In this document: in pieces, positions 7,905 to 18,982 of the stretch
Layout: each line of letters opens with the position of its first letter
Numbering within the stretch: position 1 is the stretch's first letter
Source: Streptomyces sp. NBC_01268
GTDB taxonomy: Bacteria > Actinomycetota > Actinomycetes > Streptomycetales > Streptomycetaceae
Assembly: GCF_036240795.1 (NCBI RefSeq)
Contig: NZ_CP108454.1
Coordinates: 5,826,001 to 5,890,000, forward strand
Length of the DNA: 64,000 bases
Reading direction: 5' to 3'
Translations under genes and position numbers: made by a program
The notes under the pieces: generated by a model
Seen by the model: only the letters and a program-made list of their open reading frames with translations
Database searches by the model: none
Told to the model about the DNA's origin: nothing

Positions 7905-9785
7905 TCAGCCCACCAGGCTGTCGCGCCAGGCCTTGTGCAGGCCCGCGTAGCGGCCCTCGCCGCCGACCAGTTGCTCCGGTGAGCCGTCCTCCACCACCCG
8001 GCCCGACTCCATCACCAGGACCCGGTCCGCCACCTCGACCGTCGACAGCCGGTGGGCGATGACCACCGCCGTGCGGCCCGCGAGGACCGTGTCCATCGCC
8101 CGCTGCACGGCCCGCTCGCCCGGCACGTCCAGCGAGCTGGTCGCCTCGTCCAGGATCAGCACCGCCGGGTCCGCCAGCAACGCCCGCGCGAAGGCGACCA
8201 GTTGGCGCTGACCCGCCGAGATGCGGCCGCCCCGCTTGCGTACGTCGGTGTCGTAGCCGTCCGGCAGCGCCGTGATGAACTCGTGCGCCCCGATCGCCTT
8301 CGCCGCCCGCTCGATCTCCTCGCGGCTCGCCTCCGGGCGGCCGATCGCGATGTTCTCCGCGACCGTCCCCGAGAACAGGAACGCCTCCTGCGTCACCATC
8401 ACCACGCCCCGCCGCAGCTCCGGCGTGGCCAGCTCGCGCAGATCGGCGCCGTCCAGGAGGACCCGGCCCTCCGTCGGGTCGTAGAAGCGCGCCAGCAGCT
8501 TCGCCAGCGTCGACTTGCCCGCACCGGTCGAACCCACGACGGCGACCGTCTGGCCCGCCGGGATCGTCAGGTCGAAGCGCGGCAGCACCTCGCCGCCCGT
8601 CCGGTACGCGAACCGCACCCCCTCGAAGACCACCTCACGGCCCGGCGCACCGGTCCGCGCCGGCAGCTCCCGGGGCGCGGTCGCCTCCGGGACGCCCGGG
8701 CGCTGGGCGAGCAGACCCGCGATCTTCGCGAGCGAGGCCGCCGCCGACTCGTACGAGTTGAGGAACATCCCGAGCCGGTCGATCGGGTCGTACAGGCGCC
8801 GCACGTACAGCACCGCCGCCGCCAGCACGCCCAGCTCCAGCGTGCCGCCCGCGACCCGGTACGCGCCCCACAGGCACATGCCGGCCACCGCCGTGTTCGC
8901 CACCAGCCGGGAACCCACCACGTAGCGGGCCATCTCCAGGAGCGCGTCGCCGTTGCTGCGCTCGTGGCTCGCGTTGAGGACCGCGAACTCCGCGTCGTTC
9001 GCCCGCTCGCGGCGGAACGCCCGCACCGGGCGGATCCCGTTCATCGTCTCCGCGAACTTCACGATCACCCTGGCGATGGCCGTGGACCGGACCGCGAACA
9101 CCGCCGCGGAGCGGCGCCGGTAGCTCCGTACGAGGAGGTACAGCGGGCCGAAGGACGCCACCGCCACCGCGCCCATGCCCAGGTCCAGCCAGAGCAGCAT
9201 CGCCGAGATCGAGAGGAAGGACAGGGCCACCCCGAGGAGTTCCTGCAGGCCCTCGGAGAGCAGCTCGCGCAGCGACTCCACGTCGGTCGTCGAGCGGGAG
9301 ATCAGCCGGCCCGACGTGTAGCGCTCGTGGAAGTCGACGCTGAGCTCCTGCGCGTGCCGGAAGATGCGGCCGCGCAGGTCCAGCAGGACGGCCTGGTTGA
9401 CCCGGGCGGCCGTCCGCACGAACGCGTACTGGAGCAGTGCGCCGGCCGCCGCGCAGGCCAGGTAGCCGAGGGCCACCGCGACGACGGGGGCGTGGTTCCC
9501 GGCGCGGAAGGCCGGCACGCCCTTGTCGATCGCGTACGCGACGAGCAGCGGGCCCGCCTGGAGGGCCAGTTGCTGGACCACGAGGACCAGTACCGCCGCC
9601 AGGACCCTCGCGCGGTGGGCGTGGAGGAGGGAGCGGAGCAGCCTTCCCGTCGCCCCGGGGGCGGTGGGCAGGTCGTCCTGGTCGAAGGGGTCCGCGGGGG
9701 GTGCGGGGGCCGGAGCCTCCGCACCCCTTTCCGCCGCGGGCCGGGTGCCGGTGCCGGTGGCCGGGTCGGTGTTGGTGTCCGTCAT
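7905..9785 (-). CDS. ABC exporter half-transporter, catalytic-site subunit
   Basis: Membrane/ATPase fusion protein, 626 aa, with an N-terminal six-helix exporter domain and a C-terminal nucleotide-binding domain. The Walker A motif GSTGAGKST is at about residue 416, the signature is RISAGQRQ, and Walker B is LILDEATSSLD with the catalytic Glu present. The start ATG at 9783-9785 follows GAGGAAT and overlaps the upstream gene stop as ATGA, so the two are translationally coupled. The partner has a degenerate Walker B. The canonical ATP site therefore combines this subunit's Walker motifs with the partner's LSGGQ signature, and the degenerate site uses this subunit's altered ISAGQ. Together they form a heterodimeric exporter, likely for drugs or lipophilic compounds. 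Confidence 0.92.
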   Translation of the reverse strand: MTDTNTDPATGTGTRPAAERGAEAPAPAPPADPFDQDDLPTAPGATGRLLRSLLHAHRARVLAAVLVLVVQQLALQAGPLLVAYAIDKGVPAFRAGNHAPVVAVALGYLACAAAGALLQYAFVRTAARVNQAVLLDLRGRIFRHAQELSVDFHERYTSGRLISRSTTDVESLRELLSEGLQELLGVALSFLSISAMLLWLDLGMGAVAVASFGPLYLLVRSYRRRSAAVFAVRSTAIARVIVKFAETMNGIRPVRAFRRERANDAEFAVLNASHERSNGDALLEMARYVVGSRLVANTAVAGMCLWGAYRVAGGTLELGVLAAAVLYVRRLYDPIDRLGMFLNSYESAAASLAKIAGLLAQRPGVPEATAPRELPARTGAPGREVVFEGVRFAYRTGGEVLPRFDLTIPAGQTVAVVGSTGAGKSTLAKLLARFYDPTEGRVLLDGADLRELATPELRRGVVMVTQEAFLFSGTVAENIAIGRPEASREEIERAAKAIGAHEFITALPDGYDTDVRKRGGRISAGQRQLVAFARALLADPAVLILDEATSSLDVPGERAVQRAMDTVLAGRTAVVIAHRLSTVEVADRVLVMESGRVVEDGSPEQLVGGEGRYAGLHKAWRDSLVG

Positions 9786-11581
9786 CGGGATTCCTCGGGG
9801 GTCTCGCCGGACATCAGCCATGCGTATTCGGCGTTCTCACGGAGCAGTTCGTGGTGGGTGCCCACGGCCGCCACCCTCCCGCCGGACAGCAGCGCCACCC
9901 GGTCGGCCAGCAGCACCGTCGACGGGCGGTGCGCCACCACCAGGGCGGTCGTGTCGCGCAGCACCTCCCGCAGCGCGGCCTCGACCTTCGCCTCCGTGTG
10001 CACGTCCAGCGCCGACAGCGGGTCGTCCAGGACCAGGAAGCGGGGGCGGCCGACCACCGCCCGCGCCAGGGCCAGGCGCTGTCGCTGGCCGCCGGAGAGG
10101 CTCAGGCCCTGCTCGCCGACCTGCGTGTCCGCGCCCTCGGGCAGCTTCGCCACGAAGGCCTCCGCCTGGGCCACGGCCAGGGCCCGGGCCAGTTCGGGGG
10201 CGGCCGCGTCCTCGTCGGCGCCCATCAGGACGTTCTCGCCGATGCTCGCGGAGAAGAGGGTCGGCTCCTCGAACGCCACCGACACCAGGGAGCGCAGTCG
10301 CTCCCGGGGCATCCGGGTGATGTCCTCGCCGTCCAGGAGGATGCGGCCGGCGGTCGGCTCGTGCAGCCGGGGGACGAGGGCCGTGAGGGTCGTCTTGCCG
10401 GAGCCGGTCGTGCCCACCAGGGCCAGCGTCTCGCCCGGGCGGACGTGCAGGTCCACGTCGGCGAGGAGGGGCGGGCTGTCCGGCGGCGCGTCCGGGTAGC
10501 GGAAGGACACCTTCTCGAAGCGGAGGCCGTCGGACGGGGCCGCCGTCGTCCGCGGCGCGGTGGTCTCCGCTTCCTCCGGGGCGTCCATCACCTCGAAGTA
10601 GCGCTCCGTCGCCGTCGCCGCCTCCTGGCTCATCGCCAGCAGGAAGCCGATCGACTCCACCGGCCAGCGCAGCGCCAGCGCCGTCGACAGGAACGCCACC
10701 AGGGTGCCCGCCGACAGCTGCCCGTCCGCCACCTGCACCGTGCCCAGCACCAGGGCCGCCCCCACGGCCAGTTCGGGCAGGAGCGTCATCACCGCCCAGA
10801 TCCAGGCCAGCAGCCGGGCCTTGGCCAGTTCCGTGCCGCGGAGCTGTTCCGCCAGGTTCCGGAACGCCTCCGCCTGACTGCGGTGGCGGCCGAAGCCCTT
10901 CACGATGCGGATGCCGAGGACGCTCTCCTCGACGACCGTGGTCAGGTCGCCCACCTGGTCCTGCGCCCGCCGGGTCACCACCGAGTACCGCCGCTCGAAG
11001 AGCCAGCAGAGCAGCACCATCGGCCCGACCGGGGCCAGCAGCACCAGGCCCAGCGTCCACTCCTGGGCGAACAGCACCGCGTAACCGACCAGGATCGTCA
11101 CCGCGTTGACCAGCAGGAAGGTCAGCGGGAAGGCCAGGAACAGGCGGACCATCATGAGGTCCGTCGTGCCCCGCGAGAGGAGCTGGCCCGACGCCCAGCG
11201 GTCGTGGAAGGCGATCGGCAGCCGCTGCACGTGCCCGTACAGGTCGGCGCGCATCGACGCCTCCACCCCCGCGAGGGGACGCGCCACCAGCCACCGCCGG
11301 ACGCCGAAGAGCACCGCCTCGGTGATCCCCAGCAACAGCAGGTACAGCGCGCCCAGCCACACCCCCGTCGCGTCGCCGTCCGTGACCGGGCCGTCGACCA
11401 GCCACTTCAGGACCAGCGGGATCACGAGGGACAGACAGGAGGCCACGATCGCGACGAACGCGGCCGTGAAGAGGCGGGCGCGCACCGGGCGTACGTACGG
11501 CCACAGGCGCAGCAGCGTGCGCACGGTCGAGCGTCCCCCGGCGGCGGGCGATTCCTTGATGGGTACATGTTCTGTGGGCAT
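9782..11581 (-). CDS. ABC exporter half-transporter, degenerate-site subunit
   Basis: First gene of the two-gene exporter operon, 599 aa, with an N-terminal transmembrane exporter domain and a C-terminal ATPase. Walker A is GTTGSGKTT at about residue 390, and the signature is the canonical LSGGQRQRLALARAV. Walker B reads FLVLDDPLSALD, with Asp in place of the catalytic Glu. An H-loop His is present in VVAHRPST. The Glu-to-Asp change is the hallmark of the non-hydrolysing half in heterodimeric exporters of the TM287/288 and BmrCD type. The start ATG at 11579-11581 has only a weak ribosome site. A 14-bp palindrome about 140 bp upstream may be a regulator site. Confidence 0.92.
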   Translation of the reverse strand: MPTEHVPIKESPAAGGRSTVRTLLRLWPYVRPVRARLFTAAFVAIVASCLSLVIPLVLKWLVDGPVTDGDATGVWLGALYLLLLGITEAVLFGVRRWLVARPLAGVEASMRADLYGHVQRLPIAFHDRWASGQLLSRGTTDLMMVRLFLAFPLTFLLVNAVTILVGYAVLFAQEWTLGLVLLAPVGPMVLLCWLFERRYSVVTRRAQDQVGDLTTVVEESVLGIRIVKGFGRHRSQAEAFRNLAEQLRGTELAKARLLAWIWAVMTLLPELAVGAALVLGTVQVADGQLSAGTLVAFLSTALALRWPVESIGFLLAMSQEAATATERYFEVMDAPEEAETTAPRTTAAPSDGLRFEKVSFRYPDAPPDSPPLLADVDLHVRPGETLALVGTTGSGKTTLTALVPRLHEPTAGRILLDGEDITRMPRERLRSLVSVAFEEPTLFSASIGENVLMGADEDAAAPELARALAVAQAEAFVAKLPEGADTQVGEQGLSLSGGQRQRLALARAVVGRPRFLVLDDPLSALDVHTEAKVEAALREVLRDTTALVVAHRPSTVLLADRVALLSGGRVAAVGTHHELLRENAEYAWLMSGETPEESR

Positions 11582-11716
11582 CAGGTCCGAGCCTACGGTT
11601 CACCCCTGACCGGACTCATGTGGTTTTCCGGCCACCGGCCAGGTCGGAGAGGTCGGGCGCCGACCGCTGCCGGTCGTGCCGGACGGTGCCGGTCGGTGCC
11701 GGTCGTAGGGCCGCAT

Positions 11717-11730
11717 CAACCGATCGGTTG
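11717..11730. promoter_or_regulatory. 14-bp perfect palindrome, TetR-type operator candidate
   Basis: CAACCGATCGGTTG is a perfect palindrome in the 209-bp space between the divergent ABC exporter and the response-regulator remnant. Size and symmetry suit a TetR- or MarR-family dimer. No such regulator gene is adjacent, so the partner is unknown. Confidence 0.45.
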
Positions 11731-11790
11731 ACCGGCGGTCGAGCGGGACGGCCGATACCGGCGGGCCGCGACTTTCACGAACCTTGGGGC

Positions 11791-12375
11791 ATGCCCGTGA
11801 TCGAGGTTCAGGACCTGCACAAGGCCTACGGCGAGCGGAAGGCCGCCGACGGCGTCGCCCTCGCCCTGAGCCTCGACCCGGACGTCGTCCTCATGGACCT
11901 GCGGATGCCCGGCGGAGGCGGCGTCGACGCCATCGGCGAACTCACCCGGCGCGGCGCCCGCGCCCGGATCCTCGTCCTCACCACGTACGACACGGACACC
12001 GACACCCTCCCCGCCATCGAAGCGGGCGCCACCGGCTACCTCCTCAAGGACACGCCCCGCGAGGAGCTGTTCGCCGCCGTCCGCGCCGCCGCCGCGGGCC
12101 GCACCCTGCTCTCCCCGGCCGTCGCCGGCCGACTCGTCACCCGCGTCCGCACCCCCGCCGCACCCGCCGACGAGCCCCTCTCCGCCCGCGAACACGAGAT
12201 CCTCGAACTCGTCGCCAAGGGCACCTCCAACCGCGAGATCGCCGCCGAGCTCTTCATCGGCGAGGCCACCGTCAAGACCCACCTCACGCACGTCTACGCC
12301 AAGCTGGGCGCCAAGGACCGCGCCGCGGCCGTCGCCGTCGCCTACCAGCGCGGCATCCTCGGCCGCACCGGCTGA
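11791..12375 (+). pseudogene. Chimeric remnant: ABC-ATPase N-terminus joined to a truncated LuxR-type response regulator
   Basis: The frame is open for 194 aa but the protein is a hybrid. Residues 1 to about 22 (MPVIEVQDLHKAYGERKAAD) are the start of an ABC-2 type ATP-binding protein, normally followed by DGVSF and, further on, a Walker A motif that is absent here. From about residue 27 (SLDPDVVLMDLRMPG) it is the second half of a NarL-type receiver domain, keeping the phospho-acceptor Asp at about 36. An intact LuxR HTH follows (LSAREHEILELVAKGTSNRE, about 128-190). The receiver's first strand with its acidic pair, and first helix, are missing. Streptomyces often carry ATPase, permease, histidine kinase and regulator in that order, so an in-frame deletion from the first gene into the last explains the joint. 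It may still make a DNA-binding protein, but phosphorylation control is probably lost. Confidence 0.82.
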
Positions 12376-12617
12376 CCGCTGCGCCCAGCGTCAACGAGCC
12401 CTGCGCCCCAGGCCAACGACACCCCACGCCCCGGCACGCAGACTGGAACCGCACGGGACGGTCCACGGGGGACGCCGGACCGTCACGTGCTCCTTCCCCC
12501 GCCGGCCACCGCCGTCGCGCCGTGGTGGCCGGTGCGGGGCCCGTCGCGGCGTCGCCGCGCCCACCCCGTAGGATCCCGCCCGATCGCCCACCGGGCGGGA
12601 GGACGAGGGTGGGGACC

Positions 12618-13867
12618 ATGAACGACTCCAGGACGCGCCGCCGCGCCGCCGCGCTGGTGCTGCCGCTGCTGCTGAGCACACTGGCCGCCTGTCAGTCCGG
12701 CGGCCGGGACGGGAAGTCCGCGGCCGCGACGCCCTCGCCCTCGCCCACACCGATCCCCGTCTTCTCGGTGCGGCTCGACGACCAGCTCTCCGCCGCGAGC
12801 CGCGCCACCACGGCGACCGGCTCCGCCGCCTTCACCTGGACGCTCCGCTACGGCTCCGCCAAGGGCACCGCGGTGGAACGCGTGACCGGCGTGCAGGACT
12901 ACGCCAAGGACACCGCGCGGGCCGAGCGGGTGGTCCGGATCCCGCGCCGCTTCCCGGCGGACGCGGCGCGCGAGCTGGGCGGGGAGCCCGCCGGCGCGCG
13001 CAAGCCGCAGACCTTCGCCGTCTCGGGCAACGAGGTCTCCTACCGCACCGCGGACGGCGACTGGCTGCGCTACTCCTCCGCCGCCCCCGGCGAGGTCGTC
13101 GACCTGATGGACGGCGCCCTCCAGCGGGCCGGCGAGACCGCGCCGTACGGCGGCACCCTCGCCGAGGTCGTGAGTGTCGCCGACGCGAGCAAAGCGCCGG
13201 TCAAGGGCGCCGACGGCAGCCGCACCTACCAGGTCGACGTCCCGCTCACCTACGCCTCCGTCGCGCTGCCACGGGCGCTCGACATCAGCCAGGACAGCGC
13301 GCGGCAGGCCCCCGGGCCGATCCGGACGACGGTCGTCCTCGACCGCGACGGGCGGCTCCTGCGGGCCACCGCCGACTACGCCCCCGCGCTCAAGCCGCTG
13401 CACGACGCACACCTCCTGAAGGGAGTGACCTCGCTGCGCGCCGAGTACACGCTCTCCGGCCACGGGAGGACGCCCGTGCCGCCGCCGCCCGCCGGCGGGA
13501 AGTCCCGTGACGCCGCGAAGGTCCTGACGGACGTGCACAAGGTGAAGCCGGGCGCCTGCGCCTCCCTCGACACGGGGCTCGGCACCCTGGCCCTCGTCCG
13601 GGTCGTGCCCTGCGGCGCGCGGGCCGACCTCCGCGTCTTCGGCCAGGTCAGGTTCAAGGAGACCGTCCAGGGCGACCCGGACGGCGTCGCCGTCCGGGAG
13701 GGCCAGGACCGGTGCAAGGCCGCGTACCGCTCGGCGCCGCGCTCCTGGACCGCCGACGGGCGGCCCGCCGACCGGTTCACGACCTACGGACAGGGCACCA
13801 CCTCCTCCGCGTACACCGGCCCCGACGTCGACGTCGAGGGCGACTACACCTGCCTCGTCGAGACGCC

Positions 13868-13871
<4 letters not shown>
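12618..13871 (+). CDS. Lipoprotein with C-terminal septum-formation-like domain
   Basis: Predicted 417-aa lipoprotein on the outer face of the membrane. The start ATG follows a G-rich ribosome site. The lipobox LSTLAAC places the acylated Cys near residue 25, followed by a Ser/Pro/Thr-rich linker. The middle of the protein resembles the LppX/LprG-like periplasmic fold, with repeated beta strands (TWTLRYGSAKGTAVERVTGV and SYRTADGDWLRY). The last 120 residues (VKPGACASLDTG, LVRVVPCGARADLRVFGQV and YTCLVETP) contain paired cysteines like the septum-formation/DUF4190-associated domain. The stop overlaps the stop of the convergent glgX inside a shared CTAG. Function is not established, and the family calls are by eye. 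Confidence 0.8.
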
Positions 13872-16072
<2,201 letters not shown>

Positions 16073-16243
16073 CGTCCCTGCCTCCCGCGGCTCTCCCCGT
16101 ACGAGAGGGCGGCGACGTCCCGGCCGCTGCCTTCGCACGTGGTCCTCCCACCTGTTCTGCCCGCACGGCAGTGCTCCCAACATGCCCCGCACGCACGTTT
16201 CCCCTGGAGGGTGGCCGTCGTTGGGCCGGTCGTGAGACATGTG

Positions 16244-17479
16244 ATGAAGCGGGCGGGGTACGCGCTCGCCGTGGCGGGACTGTTGGCGGGACTGTTGGCG
16301 GGCCTCGCGGGCTGCACCGGAGCCGGTGGCAGTGGCGGTGGTGGCGGCGGTGGCGGCGTGGACCTGGCCCTGCCGGGCAAGGCGCGGGCGCCGGGCGACG
16401 TGATCCGGGTCAGCCCCGAGGACGGCAGTCGGGGGGTGCCCGCCGACGGGCCCCTGGTGGTGAAGGTGGACAGCGGGCGCCTGGAGCGGGTGTCGGTGGT
16501 CCAGGTGGAGGACGCGCAGCGCACCCAGGTGGCGGGGGAGATCTCCACGGACGGGCTGAGCTGGCGGCCGGGCCCGGACACCCGGCTCGCGCTCGCCGCG
16601 AAGTACAGCGTGGACGCGGTCGCGCTCGACGCCCACGGGCGCCGGTCCGCCCGGCACACGACCTTCACCACCGTGGTGCCCGAGCGCCGCTTCATCGGCT
16701 ACTTCAAGCCGGAGAACCGGTCCACCGTCGGCACCGGCATGATCGTCTCCTTCTCCTTCAACCGGGAGATCGAGAACCGCGCGGAGGTCGAGCGGGCCAT
16801 CCGGATCACCTCGGACCCGCCGGTCGAGGTCGTCGGCCACTGGTTCGGCAAGGACCGGCTCGACTTCCGCCCCGCCGCGTACTGGCAGCCCGGTACCGAG
16901 GTCGCCGTCGACCTCGACCTGCGGGACGTCGAGGGCGCGCCCGGGGTGTACGGCATCCAGCGCAAGAAGGTCGGCTTCACGGTGGGCCGCTCGCAGGTCT
17001 CCCTGGTCGACGCCGAGCGGCACACGATGGAGATCCGCCGGGACGGCGAGCCGCTCACCACCCTGCCGATCACGGCCGGGGCGCCGAAGACCACCACGTA
17101 CAACGGCAAGATGGTGGTCACGGAGCTGTACGAGGTGACGCGGATGGACGGGCGGACGGTCGGCTTCGGCGGCGAGTACGACATCAAGGACGTGCCCCAC
17201 GCGATCCGGCTCACCGACTCGGGGACCTTCCTGCACGGCAACTACTGGGCCTCGGCGTCGACCTTCGGCTCGGCGAACGTCAGCCACGGCTGCGTCGGGC
17301 TGCGGGACGTGAAGGGCGGCGGCGCGGACACCCCGGCCGGCTGGTTCTTCGACCGGACCCTGATCGGCGACGTGGTCGAGGTGGTCAACTCGCGCGACAA
17401 GCAGGTCGCCGCGGACAACGGTCTGGGCGGCTGGAACATGGAGTGGAGCCGCTGGCGGACCGGTTCCGCGCTGCGCTGA
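16244..17479 (+). CDS. Lipoprotein L,D-transpeptidase (YkuD), first of a tandem pair
   Basis: Forms 3-3 cross-links in peptidoglycan outside the membrane. It has 411 aa from the ATG at 16244. Lipobox Cys24 (GLAGC) is followed by a Gly-rich linker, two Ig-like domains (about 50-145 and 148-248), and a YkuD catalytic domain. Catalytic His331 lies in LHGNYWAS, and SHGC places the nucleophile at Cys350. The C-terminal tail GWNMEWSRW resembles the Trp-rich tail of LdtMt2. In-frame GTGs at 16211 and 16241 are alternative starts; none has a convincing ribosome site. It lies 173 bp before a clear paralogue in the same direction. Streptomyces peptidoglycan is rich in 3-3 cross-links, which fits. Confidence 0.92.
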   Translation: MKRAGYALAVAGLLAGLLAGLAGCTGAGGSGGGGGGGGVDLALPGKARAPGDVIRVSPEDGSRGVPADGPLVVKVDSGRLERVSVVQVEDAQRTQVAGEISTDGLSWRPGPDTRLALAAKYSVDAVALDAHGRRSARHTTFTTVVPERRFIGYFKPENRSTVGTGMIVSFSFNREIENRAEVERAIRITSDPPVEVVGHWFGKDRLDFRPAAYWQPGTEVAVDLDLRDVEGAPGVYGIQRKKVGFTVGRSQVSLVDAERHTMEIRRDGEPLTTLPITAGAPKTTTYNGKMVVTELYEVTRMDGRTVGFGGEYDIKDVPHAIRLTDSGTFLHGNYWASASTFGSANVSHGCVGLRDVKGGGADTPAGWFFDRTLIGDVVEVVNSRDKQVAADNGLGGWNMEWSRWRTGSALR

Positions 17480-17652
17480 CCCCGACCGCCCCGGAGCGAC
17501 GGGCACACCCCGCGTGAACTGGGACTGAACGGTGACATTCGCGTAGAACTTTCGTGTCCGGCGGTGTGATTGTCTAACGCCGTGTGCGCGGGAGGATGCG
17601 CACGGGGGTGGGGCCCGAGCTGTGCCGGGTCGTGCGAGGGGAGAAGACCATA

Positions 17653-18897
17653 GTGAACGGGCAGCCGATATCCGGAGGGACCGCCGGACGACGGCGCCGA
17701 GGCGCCCGCCTGGGGGCGCTGGCGACGGGGACGCTGCTCCTCGTGCTGACCGCGTGCGGCGGCGGCGGCGCCACCGGCGGCGGCAAGGGGAGCCAGGACC
17801 CGGCGGGGACCGGCGGCAAGCAGGAGATCGCGGCTTCCGCCGCGGTCGTGACGATCGCCCCGAAGGACGGCGCCGACTCGGTCGCCACCAGCGGCGCGCT
17901 CAAGGTGACGGCCGATCAGGGCAAGCTGACCACCGTCACGGTCGCCGACACCAAGGGCACCGCGGTCGAGGGCAAGCTCTCCGCGGACGGCGCGAGCTGG
18001 GAGCCGCTCGGCCACCTGTCCGCCGGCACCCAGTACAAGGTGCACGCGGTCGCCAAGGACACCGAGGGCCGTGAGTCGGCGAAGGACACCACCTTCAGCA
18101 CCCTCGTCCCGAAGAACACCTTCCTCGGCCACTACACGCCGGAGGACGGTGCGACGGTCGGCGTCGGCATGCCGGTCTCGATCAACTTCACCCGGGGCAT
18201 CACCGACCCGGAGGCCGTCGAGCGCGCCATCAAGGTGACCGCGGAGCCGGCCGTGGAGATCGAGGGCCACTGGTTCGGCAACGACCGCCTCGACTTCCGT
18301 CCCGAGGAGTACTGGGCCGCGGGCACCAAGGTGACCGTCAAGCTGAACCTGGACGGCGTCGAGGGCCGCCCGGGCGTGTACGGCAAGCAGAAGAAGACCG
18401 TCACCTTCACCATCGGCCGCCGCCAGGTCTCCACGGTGGACGCCAGCGCCAAGACGATGAAGATCGAGCGCGACGGCCAGATCATCAAGACCCTGCCGAT
18501 CACCGCCGGCGCACCGTCCACGACCACGTACAACGGTGAGATGGTCATCAGCGAGAAGTACAAGGTGACGCGCATGAACGGCGCCACCGTGGGCTTCGGC
18601 GGCGAGTACGACATCAAGGACGTGCCGCACGCGATGCGCCTGTCCACCTCGGGCACCTTCGTGCACGGCAACTACTGGGCCTCGGCCTCGACGTTCGGCT
18701 CGGCCAACGTCAGCCACGGCTGCGTGGGTCTGCGGGACTCCCGCGGCGCCGGGGACAGCTCGACGCCGGCCGCCTGGTTCTTCGACCGTTCGATCATCGG
18801 TGACGTCGTCATCGTGAAGAACTCGCGCGACAAGCAGATCAAGCCGGACAACGGCCTCAACGGCTGGAACATGTCCTGGTCGGAGTGGAAGGCCTGA
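17653..18897 (+). CDS. Lipoprotein L,D-transpeptidase (YkuD), second of a tandem pair
   Basis: Paralogue of the preceding gene with the same layout, 414 aa. The GTG at 17653 follows GAGGGGAGAAG; an upstream GTG at 17584 would put 23 extra residues before the signal and is less likely. Lipobox Cys35 (LTAC) is followed by two Ig-like domains and YkuD with SHGC, catalytic His355 and Cys357. The catalytic domains of the pair are nearly word-for-word alike (NYWASASTFGSANVSHGC in both). The N-terminal Ig regions differ more, as expected after duplication and divergence. A perfect hairpin terminator follows 14 bp after the stop. It probably has its own promoter in the 173-bp gap. Confidence 0.93.
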   Translation: MNGQPISGGTAGRRRRGARLGALATGTLLLVLTACGGGGATGGGKGSQDPAGTGGKQEIAASAAVVTIAPKDGADSVATSGALKVTADQGKLTTVTVADTKGTAVEGKLSADGASWEPLGHLSAGTQYKVHAVAKDTEGRESAKDTTFSTLVPKNTFLGHYTPEDGATVGVGMPVSINFTRGITDPEAVERAIKVTAEPAVEIEGHWFGNDRLDFRPEEYWAAGTKVTVKLNLDGVEGRPGVYGKQKKTVTFTIGRRQVSTVDASAKTMKIERDGQIIKTLPITAGAPSTTTYNGEMVISEKYKVTRMNGATVGFGGEYDIKDVPHAMRLSTSGTFVHGNYWASASTFGSANVSHGCVGLRDSRGAGDSSTPAAWFFDRSIIGDVVIVKNSRDKQIKPDNGLNGWNMSWSEWKA

Positions 18898-18910
18898 CCT
18901 TCCCCGTCCG

Positions 18911-18959
18911 ACGACGCGGGCCCCGGTGCTGTGACCAACGGCACCGGGGCCCGCGTCGT
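18911..18959 (+). terminator. Perfect 19-bp-stem terminator
   Basis: Arms at 18911-18929 and 18941-18959 are perfectly complementary, with an 11-nt loop and a short TT after. It ends the L,D-transpeptidase transcript and insulates the enoyl-CoA hydratase gene that starts 24 bp later. Confidence 0.9.
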
Positions 18960-18982
18960 TAACGGCGGCTAACCTTCGGACC

